Of a DNA stretch of 64,000 nt, positions 29,878-40,059 are shown piece by piece (position 1 is the first letter of the stretch; every line of letters starts with the position of its first letter). The position numbers were made by a program, and so were the translations under genes. Below the pieces are notes generated by a model. That model did no database searches, was not told the origin of the DNA, and saw only the letters and a program-made list of their open reading frames with translations. The stretch is from Chitinophagaceae bacterium (GTDB lineage Bacteria > Bacteroidota > Bacteroidia > Chitinophagales > Chitinophagaceae), in NCBI GenBank assembly GCA_024707305.1, contig JANPZZ010000010.1, forward strand, positions 126,850 to 190,849, written 5' to 3'.

Positions 29878-30810
29878 ATGAAAAATTCAATCTTAACCAC
29901 AGCAATGGTAGCACTCGCTTCAGTTAGCACAGTAGCCGCCCAATCACAACGCACAGCCGCTTCAGCAGGTCGGGAGGAATTTATTGAAGTTGAAAAAAAT
30001 GTGCGTCTGCATGTAACCGATCTTGGTAATGGTCGCCCAATTGTATTAATACACGGCTGGCCCCTCAGCGATGCCATGTATGAATATCAATACCAATACC
30101 TGGTTGAAAAAGGATTTCGTGTAATCGGAATCACGCTGCGCGGATTTGGCAAATCTGATAAACCTTTCGGCACGTATAATTATGATGTTTATGCCGACGA
30201 CATCTATACCGTTTTACTCAAACTGGAAATTCAAGATGCGGTGCTCGGTGGTTTCTCCATGGGCGGCGGAGTTGTTATCCGATATATAACCCGCCACAAT
30301 AGTGCACATGTAAGTAAACTTGCTTTGTTTGGCGCGGCTGCACCGGTTTGGACCAAACAACCAGATTTTCCCATTGGCTTAACCGATGACCAGGCTGATG
30401 GGCTTATTGCACAAAGTCGTAGTAATCGCGCTCAAATGGTTGACGATTTTGGAAGTGGCCTGGGTGTAAATGAAAACAGTATTTCGCCAGCACTGGTAAA
30501 CTGGCTGGCCGCCATTAATATGGAAGCATCTCCCTATGCAACAACCCAAAGTCTTCTTGCCATACGTGCTACCGATCTGCGTCCGGAACTAAGCAAGATT
30601 CATATTCCGGTTGCCATTTTCCATGGCGTGTATGATAAGAACTGTGATTTTGGACTGGCAATTGAACTCAACAAACGAATCAGCGATTCCTATATCGTGC
30701 GTTTTGAAAACAGCGGCCACGCTTTGTTTATTGAAGAGCAGGATAAATTCAATGCAGAACTAGAAAAAATTCGCGCGAAAGTAAGGTGCTGTGGGTCCGG
30801 AAAAATTTGA
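29878..30810 (+). CDS. Secreted alpha/beta hydrolase, haloperoxidase-like
   Basis: A 310-residue protein with a signal peptide (MKNSILTTAMVALASVSTVAAQ). The hydrolase signatures are the oxyanion HGWPLSD, the nucleophile elbow GFSMGGG, an Asp after VAIFHGVYDKNCD and the catalytic His in SGHALFIEE. The GFSMGGG elbow and the short cap match cofactor-free non-haem chloroperoxidase-like esterases; real substrates in this group are usually esters. The last residues (KVRCCGSGKI) look unlike the family and may follow a small frameshift. An AraC regulator lies directly upstream. Confidence 0.88.
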   Translation: MKNSILTTAMVALASVSTVAAQSQRTAASAGREEFIEVEKNVRLHVTDLGNGRPIVLIHGWPLSDAMYEYQYQYLVEKGFRVIGITLRGFGKSDKPFGTYNYDVYADDIYTVLLKLEIQDAVLGGFSMGGGVVIRYITRHNSAHVSKLALFGAAAPVWTKQPDFPIGLTDDQADGLIAQSRSNRAQMVDDFGSGLGVNENSISPALVNWLAAINMEASPYATTQSLLAIRATDLRPELSKIHIPVAIFHGVYDKNCDFGLAIELNKRISDSYIVRFENSGHALFIEEQDKFNAELEKIRAKVRCCGSGKI

Positions 30811-30870
30811 AAAGTAAGCGGGTAACGAAGTATTATTGAAAATCAATCCTTTAGACGAGTTTATATAACG

Positions 30871-30957
30871 AAACGGGATTTGATTCCCTAATTATCATAA
30901 TATTTAGGGATTCAAATCCCGTTTTATTATGTAATTTAGGGAATCAAATCTCGTTTT
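30871..30957 (+). promoter_or_regulatory. Triple palindromic repeat upstream of the DUF4143 ATPase
   Basis: Three copies of a 21-nt sequence: AAACGGGATTTGATTCCCTAA (30871-30891), its reverse complement with one mismatch (30904-30924) and a third, diverged copy (30936-30957) that abuts the ATG at 30958. Each copy is itself a dyad (GGGATT..AATCCC). Copies 1 and 2 would pair as a 21-bp hairpin in RNA. It looks like an autoregulatory operator or an RNA switch. Confidence 0.75.
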
Positions 30958-32082
30958 ATGATAAAAAGGGCCCTATCACAAAGACTAAAAGAGCGATTTT
31001 TTAAAGGGAAAGCGTTGATTATCCTCGGGCCAAGACAGGCCGGCAAGTCAACAATGGTTCAGGAGCTGCTAGAAGAGCGAGGCGAGCCCTGGCTTTTTTT
31101 GAATGGGGACGAAGCAGATGTGAGGTCCCTGTTGGAAGATGCCACATCAACCAAACTTAAATCCATAGCCGGAGCTAATAAAATAGTTTATATCGACGAA
31201 GCACAACGCATTCCCAATATTGGCTTATGTCTTAAACTATTTACTGACCAATTGAAAGATATCCAGGTGATCGCAACCGGATCTTCGTCGCTTGAATTAA
31301 GTAGCGAAATAAGAGAACCGCTGACTGGTCGCAAATATGAATTTTATCTCTACCCGCTTTCCTTTAAAGAAATGGTAGATCATCATGGTTTATTGCAGGA
31401 AAAGAGAGAAATCGAAAACAGAATGATCTATGGATATTATCCGGAAGTAGTGACCAAACCAGCAGAATCGCGCGAGTTAATTCGCTTGCTTGCAAACAGC
31501 TATCTCTACAAAGATTTGTTAATGCTGGAACAAATCAACAAGCCGCATTTACTTGAAAAAATTGTAAAAGCGCTCGCGCTTCAATTGGGGAACGAAGTAA
31601 GCTCAACTGAATTATCAAACATGGTAGATGCTGATAAGAAAACTGTAGAGAAATACATTGATTTGCTTGAAAAGGCGTTCGTTTTATTTCAGGTCCCCGC
31701 ATTCTCCAGAAATGTTCGCAATGAGATTAAAAAAGGAAAGAAGGTCTACTTTTATGATTGTGGTATTCGAAATGCCGTTATTGGCAACTTTCAGCTACTA
31801 CGTTCAAGGCCAGATGCTGGTGCATTGTGGGAGAACTTTTTTATCGCAGAAAGAAAGAAGTTTCAGCAAATCAAAAATCGGGACGCTTCTTATTATTTCT
31901 GGCGTACAACGCAACAACAGGAAATTGATTTTATTGAAGAAGCGGAGGCGAAACTCACCGCGTTTGAATGCAAATGGAGTCCGGCCGTTAAAGTAAACTT
32001 TCCTTCAACATTTACGCAGAACTACCCGCAAAGCGAGGCGCATAAAATTAGTACAGATAACTTTTCAGATTTCCTGTTGTAA
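30958..32082 (+). CDS. AAA_14 ATPase with DUF4143 domain
   Basis: A 374-residue protein. The N-terminal ATPase has LIILGPRQAGKSTMVQELL (Walker A) and NKIVYIDEAQRIPNIGLCLKLF (Walker B), then IATGSSSLELSS. The DUF4143 half has a winged-helix-like stretch (NEVSSTELSNMVDADKKTVEKYIDLLEKAFVLFQVPAF), VYFYDCGIRNAVIGNF, and WRTTQQQEIDFIEEAEAKLTAFECKW, the E/D...ExK layout of a PD-(D/E)XK-like fold. These proteins are very common in Bacteroidota and have no settled function. It starts right against the triple palindrome. Confidence 0.88.
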   Translation: MIKRALSQRLKERFFKGKALIILGPRQAGKSTMVQELLEERGEPWLFLNGDEADVRSLLEDATSTKLKSIAGANKIVYIDEAQRIPNIGLCLKLFTDQLKDIQVIATGSSSLELSSEIREPLTGRKYEFYLYPLSFKEMVDHHGLLQEKREIENRMIYGYYPEVVTKPAESRELIRLLANSYLYKDLLMLEQINKPHLLEKIVKALALQLGNEVSSTELSNMVDADKKTVEKYIDLLEKAFVLFQVPAFSRNVRNEIKKGKKVYFYDCGIRNAVIGNFQLLRSRPDAGALWENFFIAERKKFQQIKNRDASYYFWRTTQQQEIDFIEEAEAKLTAFECKWSPAVKVNFPSTFTQNYPQSEAHKISTDNFSDFLL

Positions 32083-32091
32083 GATTATTCG

Positions 32092-33268
32092 TCACTTCTT
32101 CCTTCGGAAAACAATCGTAGCATTCTGCGTAAGATCAGCGCTGAAGCGAACCTGGTACACATCATCGCCATCGCGAACAACAAGTAAACCCGTATTGGGT
32201 GGATACTTACCGAGGTTTTCTGCGTATAAAACGAGCGTCATTTCATCAGTATCCGAAGGAACCATTACAGTTTTTTTAATAGCTGTAGTGCGAAGCCCCT
32301 GTTTTTCCATAAGCACAACACCATTTAAAGATACGCTTACCGTATCACCATCCACTTCACCATTGTCATATAATGCGAGAACCAGGCTATCTGTTTTGAA
32401 ATTTACAATCTGAGGTGCGGCATTCACACGTTCTTTAATTCGCTCCTCAGTTGTTTTTACTACAACCGGAACTGGTTTTACCTCTTCTGGTTTGTTGTTT
32501 GAGACAACCGTCTCTTTTGATTTCGTTTCTGTATTACCAGGTGCCTGGGTTTTTGCGAGATCATTGTTCTCTCCTTTCTTCGCCTTCTCTTCTTTTTTTC
32601 TTTTCTTCTTTTATTTCCAGTTTCGCAGGTTGCTTGTCTGCTTTGGCAATCTCTTTTTCCTTTGTCTCTTTTTGCTTTGATTCTGCCTTTTCGGATTTAG
32701 TCGCTTTCGCTATTTCTTTGGCTTGTGTTTCTTTTTTAGCCGGCGCTTTTGCTGCAGCATAGAACACAACGTCATGATCAAGTTTCAATTCCTGCAGGTG
32801 GGGGAATATCTTTGAGTTGTCGAGATTCTTTTCTTCTTTCAGCTCTGCCTTTCCCGAAATGCTGTAAAAGTTTTTAGTCTTATTTGTTTTCCAGTCGCCA
32901 TCAATATGCCAGGTACTATCAGCCTGGTTCATACGGAAACTGTATGTCACTTTTACACCCTTATCAACGCGGCCGCTGAAATTGTGGGAGATGATTTCAT
33001 CGTCGGTTACTTCAGCAACATCGCCGTTTACTTTACCTTTTACGCGCTTTACGATGTAAAACAGGGTATCGTTTACGATAAATGAGCTGCGGGTATAACC
33101 GTATACTTTCTCTTTATACTGCGTCAATGCAATTTCAAAACCCTGGTCTTTGCGAATCGTTGTACTGTCGTTACTCAAAACACCCGACCAAAGACCCGTG
33201 AGGCCTTTTTGGGCAAAAACAAGCTGGCTGGTGCATATCAGGGTGATCAGCAGTAAAAATGATCTCAT
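32092..33268 (-). CDS. Secreted hypothetical protein with Lys/Glu-rich linker (frameshifted)
   Basis: Two ORFs make one protein of about 392 residues. A signal peptide (MRSFLLLITLICTSQLVFAQ) leads to an N-terminal domain (GLTGLWSGVLSNDSTTIRKDQGFEIALTQYKEKVYGYTRSSF), then a long charged Ala/Lys/Glu linker, then a C-terminal beta domain (NAAPQIVNFKTDSLVLALYDNGEVDGDTVSVSLNGVVLMEKQGL... ADLTQNATIVFRRKK) of the kind often found in cell-surface proteins of Bacteroidota. A T7 run at 32593-32599 needs six bases to join them. No function is known to me. Confidence 0.75.
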
Positions 33269-33360
33269 AATCGATTGTGGGATACCGGAATAGGGTTTAT
33301 ATAGTCCTAATAACGAATTTACAGCCTTTGCATTGTGTGGATGGGCGGCCGGAGTACTAC

Positions 33361-33388
33361 AAAAGAAAAAGCCTCCCGAAGGAGGCTC
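33361..33388 (-). terminator. Rho-independent terminator after rho
   Basis: On the minus strand GCCTCC-ttcg-GGAGGC, extended by the flanking A/T, is followed by TTTTTCTTTT. It lies 24 nt after the rho stop codon. Confidence 0.88.
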
Positions 33389-33411
33389 CTTTCGCTATAG
33401 CGAAGTTGTTT

Positions 33412-35041
33412 TTATCTGTTCATGCTTGCGAGGAACTCTTCATTATTCTTGGTTCCCTTCATGCGGTTTTGCAATTCACGCATCGCCTCTTCAGTATTCA
33501 TATCTGTGAGATAAACACGGAGCAGGTTCATGCGCTGCAGCACATCTTTGTCGAGCAACAGATCGTCGCGGCGGGTAGATGAAGCTGTAAGGTCGATTGC
33601 AGGATAGATACGTTTGTTGGCCAGGCGGCGATCGAGTTGCAATTCCATGTTACCGGTACCTTTAAATTCTTCAAAGATCACCTCATCCATTTTCGATCCT
33701 GTATCCACCAACGCTGTGGCGATAATGGTAAGTGAACCACCATTTTCAATTTTACGTGCAGCACCAAAGAACTGCTTTGGTTTTTGCATCGCGTTTGCCT
33801 CCACACCACCTGATAAAACTTTACCAGAAGCCGGGGCAACCGTATTGTGTGCACGTGCAAGACGTGTGATGGAATCAAGTAGGATTACAACATCGTGTCC
33901 GCATTCAACCAGACGTTTTGCTTTTTGCAGCGCGATGGTTGAAACCTTTACGTGTTTTTCAGCTGGCTCATCGAAAGTAGAAGCGATTACTTCTGCTCTC
34001 ACACTGCGTTCCATATCGGTAACTTCCTCTGGACGTTCGTCTACCAGCACCACCATCAGGTAGCACTCAGGGTGGTTGGCAGCAATAGCATTTGCCACTG
34101 CTTTCAACAACATTGTTTTACCTGTTTTAGGTTGCGCCACAATCAGTCCACGCTGACCTTTTCCGATTGGCGTAAACAGGTCAATCATCCTTGTAGAATA
34201 ATCGCTTGCGGTTGTAAAGAGATTTAGTTTCTCGAATGGGAACAATGGCGTGAGATAATCGAAGGGAACGCGATCGCGCACCTCTTCGGGGCTCTTGCCG
34301 TTGATAGCATCAACTTTGAGTAATGCAAAATATTTTTCACCTTCTTTGGGAGGACGAACTGCACCCTGAACGGTGTCGCCAGTCTTTAAACCAAAAAGTT
34401 TTATTTGAGAAGGAGAAACATAAACATCATCGGGTGAAGAGAGGTAGTTATAATCGGATGAGCGAAGGAAACCGTAACCATCGGGCATCATTTCAAGCAC
34501 ACCTTCTGAAAGAATTACACCATCAAATTCGATATTGAAATTCTGGTCGCGGCGTTGGGGATAAACCTTGTTTGGTGGGGGCACATCAACCGGGGCAGGT
34601 TGAGGTGTTTGTGTCTCCGGACGAACAGCCGCTTCTTCTACTGGCTCTGCATTTTCAACAGCCTCTTCCGCGACAGCCTCTTCTTTTTCGTCTGTTTTTT
34701 TACGACCGCGGCGTGGACCTTTATTGTCCTCTTTACGGGCAGTTGTATTCGCCTTTTTTTACAGGCTTTTTGTCGGCCTTTTCTTCTTCTTTTTCTTCAC
34801 CTGTATTTTCCACAATGGCTTCTTCAGAGGAGATGCCAGTAGATGTTTTAATAATGCGTTTTCTTTTGCCTTTCTCTTCGGCGGCGGGCGCACCTTTTGA
34901 GCCGGCTATCGCCTGGCTGTCGAGGATTTTATACACCAGGCCCTGTTTGTCCAGTTTTTTTGCATTGGGGATGTTGAGCTGCTCAGCAATGTCCAGCAGT
35001 TCGGGAACGAGCATGTCGTTCAATTGCAGAATATCGTACAT
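33412..35041 (-). CDS. rho: Transcription termination factor Rho (frameshifted)
   Basis: About 542 residues. A Rho_N region ([40 protein letters not shown]) is followed by a long charged insert typical of Bacteroidota Rho, then the RNA-binding cold-shock-like domain ([34 protein letters not shown]) and the RecA-like motor ([83 protein letters not shown]). It is a hexameric RNA translocase that ends transcripts. A T7 run at 34754-34760 should be six. A strong intrinsic terminator follows the gene. Confidence 0.95.
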
Positions 35042-35268
35042 AAAAAGTCTTGTAGGTTAACACAAATCCTTGGTCACAAGTCAGAAAAAAAAGTGAAAAG
35101 GTTGAATTTAGTTTGAATGGAAACGGAAATTCTGATGAGCATTCTAAAGGGAAGAGTAGAACTAACCAGCTGTATTTCCGGTGCAAGTATACGTCGTTTT
35201 TCGTAAAAACAAAAATTTTTAACCGGGGACCACCCCACAGCCACCCCCGGCGTTTTATACTTAAAACC

Positions 35269-35297
35269 TTGAATTACTGTATTGAGGATTATCTTTG
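35269..35297 (+). promoter_or_regulatory. Promoter of asnS
   Basis: TTG (35269-35271), an 18-nt spacer and TATCTTTG (35290-35297) precede the ATG at 35316 by 18 nt. Confidence 0.65.
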
Positions 35298-35315
35298 CCC
35301 TTCGAATTTTGTAAT

Positions 35316-36760
35316 ATGTTTAACCAAAGAATCAAAATCAAAGATCTGCTCGCCACAGCGCCAACAGGTCAGCAAGTAACAGTGATGGGTTGGGTACGTA
35401 CTTTTCGTAACAACCAGTTTATAGCGCTTAATGACGGATCCACGAATAATAATATACAGGTAGTTGCAGAGCTTGGTAAGTTCGACGATGCACTGCTGCG
35501 TCGTTTTACCACATCCGCTGCATTGAAGGTTACAGGGAAAGTGATTGCTTCATTAGGTAAGGGACAAAAAATGGACCTGGTAGCTGATACAATTGAAGTG
35601 CTGGGTGACAGCGATGCGGAAGCTTATCCTTTACAACCTAAAAAACATAGTCTTGAATTTCTTCGTGAGAAAGCACATCTGCGTTTTCGCACCAATACAT
35701 TCGGGTCTGTTTTTCGTGTACGCCACGCGCTAGCTTTTGCAGTGCATAAGTTCTTTCACGACAAAGGGTTTCTTTACATGCATACGCCCATCATTACAGC
35801 AAGTGATGCGGAGGGTGCCGGTGAAATGTTCCGCGTGACAACACTCCCGCTTGACGGATCCGCACCACGTACAGAATCAGGCGAAGTTGACTTCTCACAA
35901 GACTTTTTTGGACGTTCTGCAAACCTTACAGTAAGCGGACAACTGGAAGGAGAACTGGGTGCAACAGCATTTGGCGATATCTATACGTTTGGGCCAACTT
36001 TCCGTGCAGAGAATTCAAATACGGCTCGTCACCTTGCTGAGTTCTGGATGATAGAACCAGAGATGGCGTTTTATGATCTGGAAGACAACGCCAACCTGGC
36101 CGAAGAATTTATCAAATACCTGATCCGTTTTGCGATGGAAAACAATCGCGAGGATCTTGAATTCCTGGCACAGCGCCTGGCAGATGAAGAAAAACAATTG
36201 CCCCAGGATAAAAGAAGTGAGCTTGGTTTGATTGAGAAACTGGAATTTGTTTTGAACAACGATTTCCAGCGACTCACATATACTGAAGCGATTGAGATCC
36301 TGAAAGAAAGCAACTACAATAAGAAGAAAAAATTCCAGTATCCTGTCACCGGATGGGGAATGGATTTGCAAAGTGAACATGAGCGTTACCTGGTAGAAAA
36401 GCATTTCAAAAAAGCCGGTAATCCTCATGGACTATCCTGCCGAAATCAAAGCGTTTTATATGCGTCAAAATGACGATGGAAAAACGGTTGCGGCAATGGA
36501 TATACTTGCGCCAGGTATCGGTGAGATTGTGGGTGGTTCACAACGTGAAGAACGTTTCGATCGCTTAACAAAGCGTATGGAAGAAATGAACGTTCCTGCT
36601 GAAGAATTGTGGTGGTATTTAGATACACGCCGATTTGGAACAGTGCCACATGCCGGCTTTGGCCTGGGCTTTGAAAAGAATGGTACAGTTTGTAACCGGT
36701 ATGGCAAATATCAGGGACGTTATTCCATTCCCACGTACACCGAAAAGCGCGGAATTTTAA
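35316..36760 (+). CDS. asnS: Asparaginyl-tRNA synthetase (two frameshifts)
   Basis: About 480 residues. The N-terminal OB fold ([30 protein letters not shown]) is followed by the class II core: [25 protein letters not shown] (motif 1 region), [26 protein letters not shown] (motif 2) and, after repair, [28 protein letters not shown] (motif 3). It charges tRNA-Asn. An A6 run at 36408-36413 should be five and an A4 run at 36674-36677 should be three. With both corrected the protein ends at TAA 36758-36760 with KSAEF. The track's longer C-terminus is out of frame. Confidence 0.95.
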
Positions 36761-37068
36761 TGTGGAAATGTGGAAATGTCCAAGTTCAACCACCGGTCTG
36801 GGACTAACCCTAAGGTACTCGGCAACGGTTTTTTTGTTTACGGCCATCTAAAAGCAATACTTTTATCTGGTATCTCTGTTCCAAACTGAGGTGGGTGTAG
36901 TTTTTTGACATAAGCAATCCAAAGATTGCACTACTCAGTCAAAAGAAAAAGCTCTTTAAAGCTTTTTTCTTTTGTTTTAAAAATTGCACTTATCAGTAGA
37001 ACTCGGCTATTTTCACAATTCCACATCTTCTCATTTCCACATTTCCACATTTTCATATCTACTCATTT
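36761..37068. repeat. Intergenic region with low-complexity tracts and a hairpin
   Basis: Between the convergent asnS and universal stress genes. 36763-36783 reads TGGAAATGTGGAAATG, and 37014-37082 is a long TTTCACA/CATTTCCACA tract of the same family as at 14541-14762. No ORF is credible. Confidence 0.6.
36946..36968 (+). terminator. Possible terminator downstream of asnS
   Basis: AAAAAGCT-ctttaa-AGCTTTTT, an 8-bp A/T-rich stem with a built-in U tract, followed by CTTTTG. It lies about 190 nt after the repaired asnS stop. Confidence 0.5.
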
Positions 37069-37902
37069 TCACATCTCCTCATGTATGCACATTACCGGCA
37101 GGCTCGACTCATAGATCAGTTGCCTTGTGCTGCTTTTCTTAAATATTCCATCCAGCAACTTATGTTTTTTCGGGATGGCGATGATTAAATCAAGGTTGTT
37201 GTTAACAGCAAAATCTTCAATACCCTGTTCCACATCGCTGTTTTCAATAAAATGAAATTGCGGGTTTAGATCTTTCAACGCATTTTTCATTACTAAAAGC
37301 TCCTTATCTTTTTCCTCCTGTGATTGCGTCTCTTTGTATGCAACATTGAGGACGTGCAATTCTGCGTTGAATTTTTGAATGAATTTTTGAATGGCTTCGA
37401 ATGGAGTAGTTTGAGCTACAGCGCGCAAATCAGCGGCGAGACCCGCTTTCTTAATGCCTGGGCTGTATTCTTTTCCAATGGGAACAGCGATAACCGGATA
37501 AGTGATATGACGAATGGCAGAAAGTGTTGTACTGCCAAACAATGATCTTTCTAAAGATGAATGACCCAACGAACCCATGACCACTGCAAACGGGTGAACC
37601 CGTTCGCAAACCTTTTGCAGTTCATCAATCGGATCGCCCAGAATTGCTTCGGTAGAAATTTTAATCTTTCCCGAGGTTACATGTTCCAGTCCCTGTTTTA
37701 ATGATGCCAGTTGTTGTTCAGCACCTTCTTTTAATTCATCTACCGATACCAGCACCAATGGTGCATCAATAATCGCGATAGGAACCTGGTAAATATGCAA
37801 CAGGTGGATATCTGCATTTATTTCAATAGCCATATCTGCTGCATAGTTGAGTGCGTTGAGTGCAGCTGGCGAGAAATCGGTTGGAACAATGATGGTATTC
37901 AT
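37069..37902 (-). CDS. Universal stress protein with two UspA domains
   Basis: A 277-residue tandem Usp protein. Domain 1: MNTIIVPTDFSPAALNALNYAADMAIEINADIHLLHIYQVP, then FAVVMGSLGHSSLERSLFGSTTLSAIRHITYPVIAVP, which carries the ATP-loop pattern GxxGx9GS. Domain 2 is more diverged and ends with DLIIAIPKKHKLLDGIFKKSSTRQLIYESSLPVMCIHEEM, where the second loop lacks the Gly pattern. Such proteins respond to starvation, oxygen or redox change. The final codons overlap the low-complexity tract at 37014-37082. Confidence 0.9.
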   Translation of the reverse strand: MNTIIVPTDFSPAALNALNYAADMAIEINADIHLLHIYQVPIAIIDAPLVLVSVDELKEGAEQQLASLKQGLEHVTSGKIKISTEAILGDPIDELQKVCERVHPFAVVMGSLGHSSLERSLFGSTTLSAIRHITYPVIAVPIGKEYSPGIKKAGLAADLRAVAQTTPFEAIQKFIQKFNAELHVLNVAYKETQSQEEKDKELLVMKNALKDLNPQFHFIENSDVEQGIEDFAVNNNLDLIIAIPKKHKLLDGIFKKSSTRQLIYESSLPVMCIHEEM

Positions 37903-38107
37903 TTTACAAGGTTTGTATATATAAAGCTAGCAATAACGATGCCTTTGTAGCATGAGTTATATCAGGTTTTTTATTGATTTAGATGTGGAAAAAGGGAATG
38001 TGTATGTCTTAGCGGGAGACAAGGGAAACGGGAAACGGGAAAGCGTCGATGCTGTGAAACAGCTTTAACCGGTTGCGATGGATATATAATAACCGTAAAA
38101 TATAGCC

Positions 38108-38651
38108 ATGAACATTACTACAGAGGCGAATAACCGCCCCCGGGCAGGCGTGCGCCGCGCCAAAAGACTTTCTGCGAGAATTGATATGACACCCATGGTG
38201 GATTTGGGCTTTTTGCTCATTACATTTTTCGTGATGACTGCAAAACTGGCTGAGCCTACCGTAGTGGGACTCAATATGCCAAAAGAATCAACAGAAAGGA
38301 CGCCGGTACCGGAATCTGGTTCTTTTACCATACTGATTAATGGTCCCGATGAACTTTATGTTTATTACGGCAATGCGCATGATGTAACGGCCCCTTCGCA
38401 ATTCATAAAAACGTCAATGTCACCTACGGGAGGACTGCGCGATTTAATACAACAACGACAGCGATATCTTGACGAATCTGGTTTCAGGGAAGGAAGAAAA
38501 AGGTTTGATGTTGTTGATAAAGCCATCACCAGAAGCAACCTATCGTCAGCTGATGGATGTGCTGGATGAAGCATTCATCAATATTGTAGAGAAATATGTA
38601 ATTGTTTCTCCTGATGCGGAAGATGTGTTGTTGATGGAAGAGTATCGATGA
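38108..38651 (+). CDS. ExbD/TolR-type biopolymer transport protein (frameshifted)
   Basis: About 180 residues. The short cytoplasmic N-terminus (RRAKRLSARIDMTPMVDLGFLLITFFVMTAKL) holds the single membrane segment with the conserved Asp (MVDLGFLLITFFVMT), followed by a periplasmic domain (VGLNMPKESTERTPVPESGSFTILING... LMLLIKPSPEATYRQLMDVLDEAFINIVEKYVIVSPD). ExbD works with ExbB to energise TonB or similar systems using the proton gradient. No exbB or tonB is adjacent. An A5 run at 38497-38501 should be four to join the parts. Confidence 0.88.
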
Positions 38652-38683
38652 GTCGAGAAACGCGCAAAGCAGCAAACGGCAAA

Positions 38684-39905
38684 CGGGAGAGAAGAATGTG
38701 AAAATATGGAAATGAGAAAATGTGAAAATGGTTTAGAACCGAATTGCGTTTAGAATTTTTAATTGTCACATTTGCACGCGATCCTTTTCTAACCACAGCC
38801 CGTCCCGAAGGGACGGAATATCTGTAGCATCTTTTTTTAGTTTGAGTCCCGAAGGGACGATATATGCGCACAAGGAAATGTTTAATAGGGCGAAAAAAAA
38901 TTTGCAACCTGCTACGTTATAAGGCGCCTTAATCGTTCGCACAACTCTATCAAAATCCTCATGCATCCTGTAACCATTTTACATTCGTTAAAGGCAGTGT
39001 TCCATATGCGTCCTGTCGGGACCAGGGCAATATGGGGGAGATTCTTTGCTACAGATATTGCGTCCCTTCGGGACGGAATGCGTGAAAAAGCATAGTTACC
39101 ATATTTGTTTTAATCGAAGAGTATACCCGTTGGCTTTTTTGCATCCGGTGCAAACACCTCACAACGCGTCCTGTCGGGACGCATATTTTAGTTTGCGATA
39201 CTTTTCTAACCACAACCCGTCCCTTCGGGACGGAATGCGAGAAAAAAACATAGTTGCCATACTTACTTTAAATCGTACTGTAATTCGACGATAATATTGC
39301 CTTCGTCCCGAAGGGACGAAATATGCGCACAAGGAAATGTTTAATAGGGCGAAAAAAAATTTGCAACCTGCTGCGTCATAAAAAAGACTTAATCGTTCGC
39401 ACACCTCTATCAAAATCCTCATGCATCCGGCAACCATTTTACATTCACTAAATGCGGGTTCCATATGCGTCCTGTCGGGACCAGGGCAATATGGGGGAGA
39501 TTCTTTGCTACAGATATTGCGTCCCTTCGGGACGGAATGTGAGAATAAATTTAGTTGCTATACTTGCTTTAAATCATATCGTATGCCTGTTGGCTTTTCC
39601 CATCCGATGCACTCACCTCACAACGCGTCCTGTCGGGACGCATATTTAGTTTGCGATACTTTTCTAACCACAACCCGTCCCTTCGGGACGGAACGCGTGA
39701 AAAAGCATAGGTGCCATACTTGTTTTAAATCGAAGAGTAATTCGACGAGAATATTGCCTCGTCCCGAAGGGACGAAATATCTGTAGCAACGTTGATGCCC
39801 TCGTTATTTTGAGTCCCGAAGGGACGATATATGCGCACGAGGAAATGTTTAATAGGGCGAAAAAAATTTGCAAAATGCTGCATCAGAAAAAGACTTAATC
39901 GTTCG
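38684..39905. repeat. Repeat cluster B: inverted relative of cluster A
   Basis: Thirteen or so hairpins of the same two types (CGTCCCTTCGGGACG and GCGTCCTGTCGGGACGC) with the same conserved spacers, in the opposite orientation to cluster A. From 38684 to about 39245 it matches the reverse complement of 25857 to about 25300 closely, including flanking TGTGAAAATGGTTTAGAACC and CAAACGGGAGAGAAGAATG. Beyond that the modules are present in a different order. No credible ORF lies inside. Confidence 0.85.
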
Positions 39906-39964
39906 CTCAACTCTAATCGAAATCTCTGCGGACTCCGCGGGACCCCGGCGCGCTCTGCGTGAAA

Positions 39965-39998
39965 ATAAATAAAGCGGTCTCACGACCGCTTTATTTAT
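39965..39998. terminator. Bidirectional stem-loop terminator
   Basis: ATAAATAAAGCGGTC and GACCGCTTTATTTAT form a perfect 15-bp stem with the loop TCAC. It lies about 60 nt after the stop of the 230-aa membrane protein and has A/T-rich arms usable in both directions. Confidence 0.75.
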
Positions 39999-40059
39999 GC
40001 TTGTTATTGACCGATAACAAATGGCTCTGGAAAACGAACTGATAATTTCCCACCCAACA

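Noticed and set aside
33412-36760. rho and asnS as pseudogenes
   Set aside because: Both are essential, fully conserved on both sides of the breaks, and fixed by single-base changes in homopolymers.
36427-36807. The 126-aa ORF as a separate protein
   Set aside because: It is the C-terminal part of AsnRS; its final ~35 residues are out of frame after a second indel.
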